Source of the DNA: Hellea sp.
GTDB lineage: Bacteria; Pseudomonadota; Alphaproteobacteria; Caulobacterales; Maricaulaceae
NCBI GenBank assembly: GCA_020629195.1
Contig: JAHDDT010000004.1
Coordinates: 1-40,783, forward strand
Reading direction: 5' to 3'
DNA: 40,783 bases
In this document: in pieces, positions 35,966 through 40,783 of the stretch
Layout: every line of letters begins with the position of its first letter
Position numbering within the stretch: position 1 is the first letter of the stretch
Notes under the pieces: generated by a model
What the model saw: the letters and a program-made list of their open reading frames with translations, nothing else
What the model was told of the DNA's origin: nothing
Databases searched by the model: none
Translations under genes and position numbers: made by a program

Positions 35966-38878
35966 TTAATCTTTCTTATTATCTTTTAACGCTGCAAGTG
36001 CAGCAAATGGAGAGTTTTCAGCTTTGCGTGCTGGTCTGACTTTGGGCGTATAATTTTGCTCTGAGGGTTTGCGTTTGCCTTTGAACTTGCCTTTGGTGCC
36101 TCCGCCTTGGCGTGCATTTTTATTACGGGGTTTAAATTGAGGCTTCTTGCGAGGCATATACCAAAACTCAGTATTGAGAACTTCAGCCGTTGTGCCGTCC
36201 TCTTGTTCTGCGCGGTGATGATAAATATTAAGTTCTTTATCGCGTTTGCTTTGTTTTGGAGGAGATTTTTTCTCAGGGGCAGCAGCTTGTTTGTTCTCAT
36301 TTGCTTCTGTTATCTGCGCCGTTTCAGCCGCCGAGTTTTCGGTAATAACACTATCCGCGCTTGTTGAGATTGGCTTGGTTTTATCGTTATCGGCAACCGC
36401 AACGTCTATTATCTCTTTATCTGTTTTTTGCTCAGGCGCAGGCGGTAAATCCTCGATTTCAATGGTTTCCGACTGAAACCCTAAGGCTTTTAATACGCCC
36501 TGCATATCCTCATAACCGCACCCCATAATAGCAAGCATTTCCTGCATAATTTGAAATTTCTTCCCGCGGCCCAAAGCTTCATTCTGTTTCTGGGCTTGGC
36601 GAATTTGGTTGCCAAGACGATTGAGAATGTCAAAACGGGCAATGCGCGGTCCCACAGCTTTATAACCTGCCAGTGTCAAGGCTTGCTCAGAGAAGTTCTC
36701 GCTTGCCAAATCACCTTCATTAGGAATCGAGGTCACGCCTGCAAAAGGAATGAAAGGTTTACGATCACCACCCGCGCCATAAGCCGACAATATGCTCAAC
36801 ATGCGTGCGGCTTTGGGCTTTATAAGGTCACGAATATATATGTTATATTGCCCAAATTGAACATTGGCTTCACGTAATTGAGCGCGTGCCTTTTGATCCA
36901 GATCGCGGAGTGTCTTCCAATGGTCTTTACGTTCAACCGTTCCAAAGTTCTCATAGAGCGTGTAAGCAAAGCCTTTGGCTTCAGGTAAGCTTGTTTCGCG
37001 CGCTTGAATCTCTTGGAGTTCAAGCAAAGGCTTAAAATAATTGGCGGCTTCTGCACGTAAGTGATCGCGCATACGAGAAATCGCTAAATTTTTGAGCGTT
37101 TCATTTCCAAGTTCACCTCCGACAAGTTCGGCGTCGGGGTTCATTGGGGTGCCGCCGGCGCCGACTTTACCAACAATTTTACCTCCCCATAAAATTTCGC
37201 CGCGATCAGAAAGAGTGAAAATGCTATGGACACCGCCGCAAAGGCTCGTAAGACGGCGGTCAACTTCTGGTGCGACCGCTTTTTCAGCGGCGGATTGGAG
37301 AGCTTTGGCTTCGAGCTCTGAATGACTTTCAGAAGGCGTAAATTTCAGGCCTTCTAAATGTCCGATAATTTGGTCGTCCACCAGAACGTCACCATTGTCT
37401 TTTACAGTTGCATTCATATAGATCTCTGATCCTATGCCTTTTAAGAGCCTGTTTGTTCTGCGATCGACAAACCTAGCCATGAGCGCTTCGTGTAGCGCAT
37501 CCGATAGCCTGTCTTCAACCTCGCGTGCACGATTTACCCAATTATTTTCATGGCTCATCCAAGTGGCTTTATTGGCACAATAAGTCCATGTACGAATATT
37601 CGCGAGGCGTGATGACAGAATATCAACATCGCCTAATGTTTCATCCAAGCGCGTGATATGCTTTTCCATAAAACTATCAGGAATTTTTCCGCCATTGGCG
37701 TAAAGCAATCTGTAAACGTCTTGCAAAAGGCGCACATGGGCATCAATTGTCAAGTTTCTAAAGTCTGGAATTTGGCAGACATCCCAAAGCTGCTTGACTT
37801 GTGCAGGTACTTTTATCCCGTTCGATACCTCGTCTATAGCGACCATACGCTCTAGCGCGGCTTCATCATCTGCGCCTCTTATGCGGCGTAATCGCTTATG
37901 CGGCTTTGGGGCATGAAGACTTTCCGAAAGCGACTCAAGAGATTTAAAGTCTAAAACCGTATTGCGCCACTCGGCGGAATGCAGCGGCTCAAAATCGTGG
38001 TCTTCAATACGCTTGACCAAATCTTCATCCATGGGCAAGCAGTCTGCTGTCGTGCCGAAAGTCCCGTTATTACGAAAGCGTCCCGCTCGCCCTGCAATTT
38101 GTCCCGCTTCCATAGGGGTGAGGTATCGTCTGCGCCGTCCGTCATATTTGGAAAGACTCGCAAAGGCGACATGATCTGTATCTAGATTTAAGCCCATGCC
38201 CACCGCATCTGTTGCCACAAGGAAATCCACATCACCATTCTGAAACATCTCAGCTTGGGAATTACGGGTGCGCGGGGACAGTCCGCCCATCACAACCGCC
38301 GCGCCGCCGCGATAACGCCTGATAAGTTCAGCAATGGCATAAACCTCAGCCGTTGAAAAAGCGACCACGACAGAGCGTTTCGGCAAGCGTGTTAATTTTG
38401 TGGCTCCGGCAAAGGATAATTCAGAGAAACGTTCGCGATATTCAAAACGAATTTTAGGGAGGAGAGCTTTCAGAACGGGACGCGCTGTTTCCGCGCCGAG
38501 TAATAATGTTTCTTCTGTTCCGCGCGCATATAAGACGCGGTCGGTAAATATATGCCCGCGCTCGTGATTAGCCATAAGCTGCACTTCATCCACGGCCAAA
38601 AATGCAAAACGCTTTTCGACGGGCATGGCTTCGACGGTGCAAACATAATAGCGGGCATGAGGCGGTATGATTTTTTCTTCGCCCGTTATTAGAGCGCATT
38701 GCGCTGCGCCTTTTTTGGCAACAATACGGTCGTAAATCTCCCGGGCCAAAAGCCGTAGCGGCAATCCGATAACGCCCGACTGACGGCCCAGCATACGTTC
38801 AACCGCATAATGCGTCTTACCCGTATTGGTCGGGCCTAGGATCGCTGTTAATGTTGAAGGGTTTAAGGGGGAGGCCAT
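35966..38878 (-). CDS. SUV3-like (degradosome-type) RNA helicase
   Basis: AILGPTNTGKTHYAVERML, AVDEVQLMANHERGHIFTDRVLYARG, GMGLNLDTDHVAFASLSKYDG, QIAGRAGRFRNNGTFG; Lys/Arg-rich C-terminus. Confidence 0.93.
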   Translation of the reverse strand: MASPLNPSTLTAILGPTNTGKTHYAVERMLGRQSGVIGLPLRLLAREIYDRIVAKKGAAQCALITGEEKIIPPHARYYVCTVEAMPVEKRFAFLAVDEVQLMANHERGHIFTDRVLYARGTEETLLLGAETARPVLKALLPKIRFEYRERFSELSFAGATKLTRLPKRSVVVAFSTAEVYAIAELIRRYRGGAAVVMGGLSPRTRNSQAEMFQNGDVDFLVATDAVGMGLNLDTDHVAFASLSKYDGRRRRYLTPMEAGQIAGRAGRFRNNGTFGTTADCLPMDEDLVKRIEDHDFEPLHSAEWRNTVLDFKSLESLSESLHAPKPHKRLRRIRGADDEAALERMVAIDEVSNGIKVPAQVKQLWDVCQIPDFRNLTIDAHVRLLQDVYRLLYANGGKIPDSFMEKHITRLDETLGDVDILSSRLANIRTWTYCANKATWMSHENNWVNRAREVEDRLSDALHEALMARFVDRRTNRLLKGIGSEIYMNATVKDNGDVLVDDQIIGHLEGLKFTPSESHSELEAKALQSAAEKAVAPEVDRRLTSLCGGVHSIFTLSDRGEILWGGKIVGKVGAGGTPMNPDAELVGGELGNETLKNLAISRMRDHLRAEAANYFKPLLELQEIQARETSLPEAKGFAYTLYENFGTVERKDHWKTLRDLDQKARAQLREANVQFGQYNIYIRDLIKPKAARMLSILSAYGAGGDRKPFIPFAGVTSIPNEGDLASENFSEQALTLAGYKAVGPRIARFDILNRLGNQIRQAQKQNEALGRGKKFQIMQEMLAIMGCGYEDMQGVLKALGFQSETIEIEDLPPAPEQKTDKEIIDVAVADNDKTKPISTSADSVITENSAAETAQITEANENKQAAAPEKKSPPKQSKRDKELNIYHHRAEQEDGTTAEVLNTEFWYMPRKKPQFKPRNKNARQGGGTKGKFKGKRKPSEQNYTPKVRPARKAENSPFAALAALKDNKKD

Positions 38879-38901
38879 ACCCCCTTATCCGTGATTCCAA
38901 T

Positions 38902-39798
38902 TTAGTCCGCAATAACTTCGGCCACGCCGCCAGGCTTTTTAATGACCATTTCATCTAGCTTTATGACAGCCTTTATGGAGCTAATCTTATAGGTGAAGCG
39001 CACGGGCACATATAGGCCCAATTCAGGGAAGGCTTTCATATGCATCACAATCGGTGTTCCGCCTTCCTCAGCATCTGGCAAGTCTTCTGGATCAAATCCT
39101 GAGATAGGTTCATAATAGATGTGGCATTTAATCGTATCGACCTTGTCGCCTTCAAATTTAGCGCGATCTGCACCTTGGTTTTCCATCCGCAAATTATAAT
39201 GCTGTTTAGAATCAAAGACGCGTACGCCTCCAGAGCAGACAGGGCCGTCAATTTTTTGGCCGCGCATCATCATATTCAAAACAGCTGAAATTGTATCATC
39301 AGCGTTGTAACGTTCGGCTGGACTGGCCGCTGGAATGCCTTGGCTACCAATAGGCGGCTCAATGGCCACATGGATATAGCCGCGATTATTATTGTAATTC
39401 ATCTCAACGCGGCGGTTTTTTTTGTCCATATTTTGTTGGATATGAAAATCAGGCGTTAGGCCAGAGCGCGTGTAAGTCCCCGCGGTGACGGCCCAGATCT
39501 CCAGCTTTTTTAGGAGAGCGCCTAAGCCAGAAGTTTTGAGGTCAGAATATACGGCATAATCTCGCTCACCATACCAACCCGTATAATTTGCCGTGATCAT
39601 TTTAAACCCAAAGACATAGCCTTTGAGCTTAAAGTCAAATTCAGTAGCATCAGGACCCGCCGCGGGAACGGTGTAAGTCTTAGCCATAATGTTACCGTCA
39701 TTAAGCGCGGCCATATTCCGACTTTGATCGATAAAGGCGGCGCTGGCGGCTCCTGACATAGCGAGGCCGAGTGCGGCTGTGGTAAAAATGCGTTTCAT
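38902..39798 (-). CDS. DUF3108 domain-containing secreted protein
   Basis: Signal peptide; FDFKLKGYVFGFKMITANYTGWYGERDYAVYSDLKTSGLGALL...VPVRFTYKISSIKAVIKLDEM. Confidence 0.8.
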   Translation of the reverse strand: MKRIFTTAALGLAMSGAASAAFIDQSRNMAALNDGNIMAKTYTVPAAGPDATEFDFKLKGYVFGFKMITANYTGWYGERDYAVYSDLKTSGLGALLKKLEIWAVTAGTYTRSGLTPDFHIQQNMDKKNRRVEMNYNNNRGYIHVAIEPPIGSQGIPAASPAERYNADDTISAVLNMMMRGQKIDGPVCSGGVRVFDSKQHYNLRMENQGADRAKFEGDKVDTIKCHIYYEPISGFDPEDLPDAEEGGTPIVMHMKAFPELGLYVPVRFTYKISSIKAVIKLDEMVIKKPGGVAEVIAD

Positions 39799-39937
39799 GT
39801 CCAAATCCTGTTCGGGCGTTTGTTAGCCTCCTTACCAAGACATAACTAGCGTTAAGCTGAATAAAACCCACGATTCACATGAAAAATTGGTTATATTCAT
39901 ATCCTGAGCTTAAGCATCAGTAACGCTGGAAAAAGGG

Positions 39938-39966
39938 TTGACGCGCGGCGATTCTCCCTCTAATTC
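39938..39966 (+). promoter_or_regulatory. Candidate sigma-70 promoter of rpmB
   Basis: TTGACG (39938-39943)-N17-TAATTC (39961-39966); a GATTC (GANTC) site lies in the spacer. Confidence 0.55.
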
Positions 39967-40027
39967 GCCCCAACTGTCCTGAGCCCGCCCATGTGTGGGC
40001 CTTTTATATTTAAACTAGGTGCGAAAA

Positions 40028-40330
40028 ATGTCACGTCGCTGCGATCTTCTCGATACAGGCCCAATGTCAGGCCACAATGTATCCCACGCCAAAAACAGAA
40101 CGAACCGTCGTTTTAACGTCAATCTGTGTAATGTAACGCTTCCGTCCGACACACTCGGCCAAAAGTTCAGAATGCGCATTTCAGCGGCAACCCTTCGCAC
40201 AGTCGATTTCAAAGGCGGACTTGACGGCTTCTTAATGGGCACAAAGAACCATAAGCTTACAGACAAAGCCAAGAAGATCAAAAAGCAGATCGTGAAAGCG
40301 AAAGCTGATTTGGAAGCTGCTAACGCTTAA
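40028..40330 (+). CDS. rpmB: 50S ribosomal protein L28
   Basis: MSRRCDLLDTGPMSGHNVSHAKNRTNRRFNVNLCNVTL...FRMRISAATLRTVDFKGGLDGFL. Confidence 0.97.
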   Translation: MSRRCDLLDTGPMSGHNVSHAKNRTNRRFNVNLCNVTLPSDTLGQKFRMRISAATLRTVDFKGGLDGFLMGTKNHKLTDKAKKIKKQIVKAKADLEAANA

Positions 40331-40351
40331 AACTAGACATATTTTTGAAGA

Positions 40352-40388
40352 ACCGCTCTGCGTTTGTAAACGCAAGGGCGGTTTTTTT
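40352..40388 (+). terminator. Rho-independent terminator of rpmB
   Basis: ACCGC-TC-TGCGTTT-GT-AAACGCA-AGG-GCGGT followed by T7. Confidence 0.88.
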
Positions 40389-40489
40389 ATGCGGCGTTTT
40401 TATTGGTAAGGCACAGAATTTATTCAATTTCGCGAATTCCCGCATCTATCTTCAACGCTTTAGGTCATCCTGCGCACCTTTCAATGCTT

Positions 40490-40593
40490 TTGATGGAAAC
40501 AAAATCGCTGCGATGTTTATTAGGCTACAGCATCTTTTCTTTCCCCGATGCGACAAACTTCACGCCTGGGCCTCGTCCCAGGCTTTTTTTTTT
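40490..40593 (+). ncRNA. Candidate small RNA ending at an orphan terminator
   Basis: GCATC-N12-GATGC hairpin (40530-40551, pyrimidine loop) then GCCTGGG-CCTCGT-CCCAGGC-T10 (40564-40593); no convincing ORF here. 5' end unknown. Confidence 0.35.
40564..40593 (+). terminator. Strong Rho-independent terminator without an assigned gene
   Basis: Perfect 7-bp GC-rich stem, 6-nt loop, 10 T. Confidence 0.88.
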
Positions 40594-40637
40594 AAATGTT
40601 TGCATCTTTAGGCCTTTAGTCGCCTAATCTTCTCGAA

Positions 40638-40656
40638 TTAACCCTTTGCTAACCAT
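40638..40656 (+). promoter_or_regulatory. Candidate CtrA box TTAA-N7-CTAACCAT
   Basis: TTAACCCTTTGCTAACCAT matches TTAA-N7-TTAA with one mismatch; upstream of a gene running off the window. Confidence 0.4.
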
Positions 40657-40783
40657 GTTTCGCCCAAGCTTTGTCTAAGCGTTATGGGGATAACGTGAGA
40701 TATTGTCCTGGTGGCGCTGTCGTTAAATGCAACAGTACAAGGACATTTATGCGCTGCACATATGGTAATCATGCTTTCAGGCC

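Noticed and set aside
40345-40627. Plus ORFs 40345..40611 and 40403..40627
   Set aside because: They span one or both terminators, encode low-complexity Phe-rich ends and show no family resemblance.
1-40783. CRISPR array, prophage, transposon or defence island
   Set aside because: No spaced direct repeats, integrase, transposase, structural phage genes or known defence genes recognised.

Overview
The window looks like a chromosomal segment of a Caulobacterales/Maricaulales-type alphaproteobacterium. This is inferred from protein motifs and synteny only; no search was run. It is gene-dense and mostly housekeeping or envelope-related: a truncated pirin gene (missed by the ORF track), a DUF547/TVP38/MerA-like flavoprotein/histidine kinase cluster, folD, a DUF1800-DUF1501 pair, a secreted amidase, gspC-gspD-gspN with a peptidase-only prepilin peptidase, mgtE, a DUF885 lipoprotein, an SpmX-like membrane-anchored lysozyme, two tandem JmjC/cupin-like paralogues, a TonB-dependent receptor, GNAT, panC, a SPOR-domain D,D-carboxypeptidase, a D-2-hydroxyacid dehydrogenase, an MBL-fold hydrolase, an SNase-like nuclease, an S41 peptidase, a SUV3-like helicase/S4/fdxA/carD block, DUF3108 and rpmB. 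I found no CRISPR array, prophage, transposase, rRNA or complete tRNA. The most interesting signals are: (1) a GG-N10-GC sigma-54-type promoter plus an upstream dyad in front of the SpmX-like gene; (2) the tandem JmjC-like duplication; (3) stacked dyads between the TonB receptor and GNAT genes; (4) an orphan strong terminator downstream of rpmB suggesting a small RNA; (5) a CtrA-like box at the right edge; (6) a nested palindromic intergenic repeat at about 31.35 kb.
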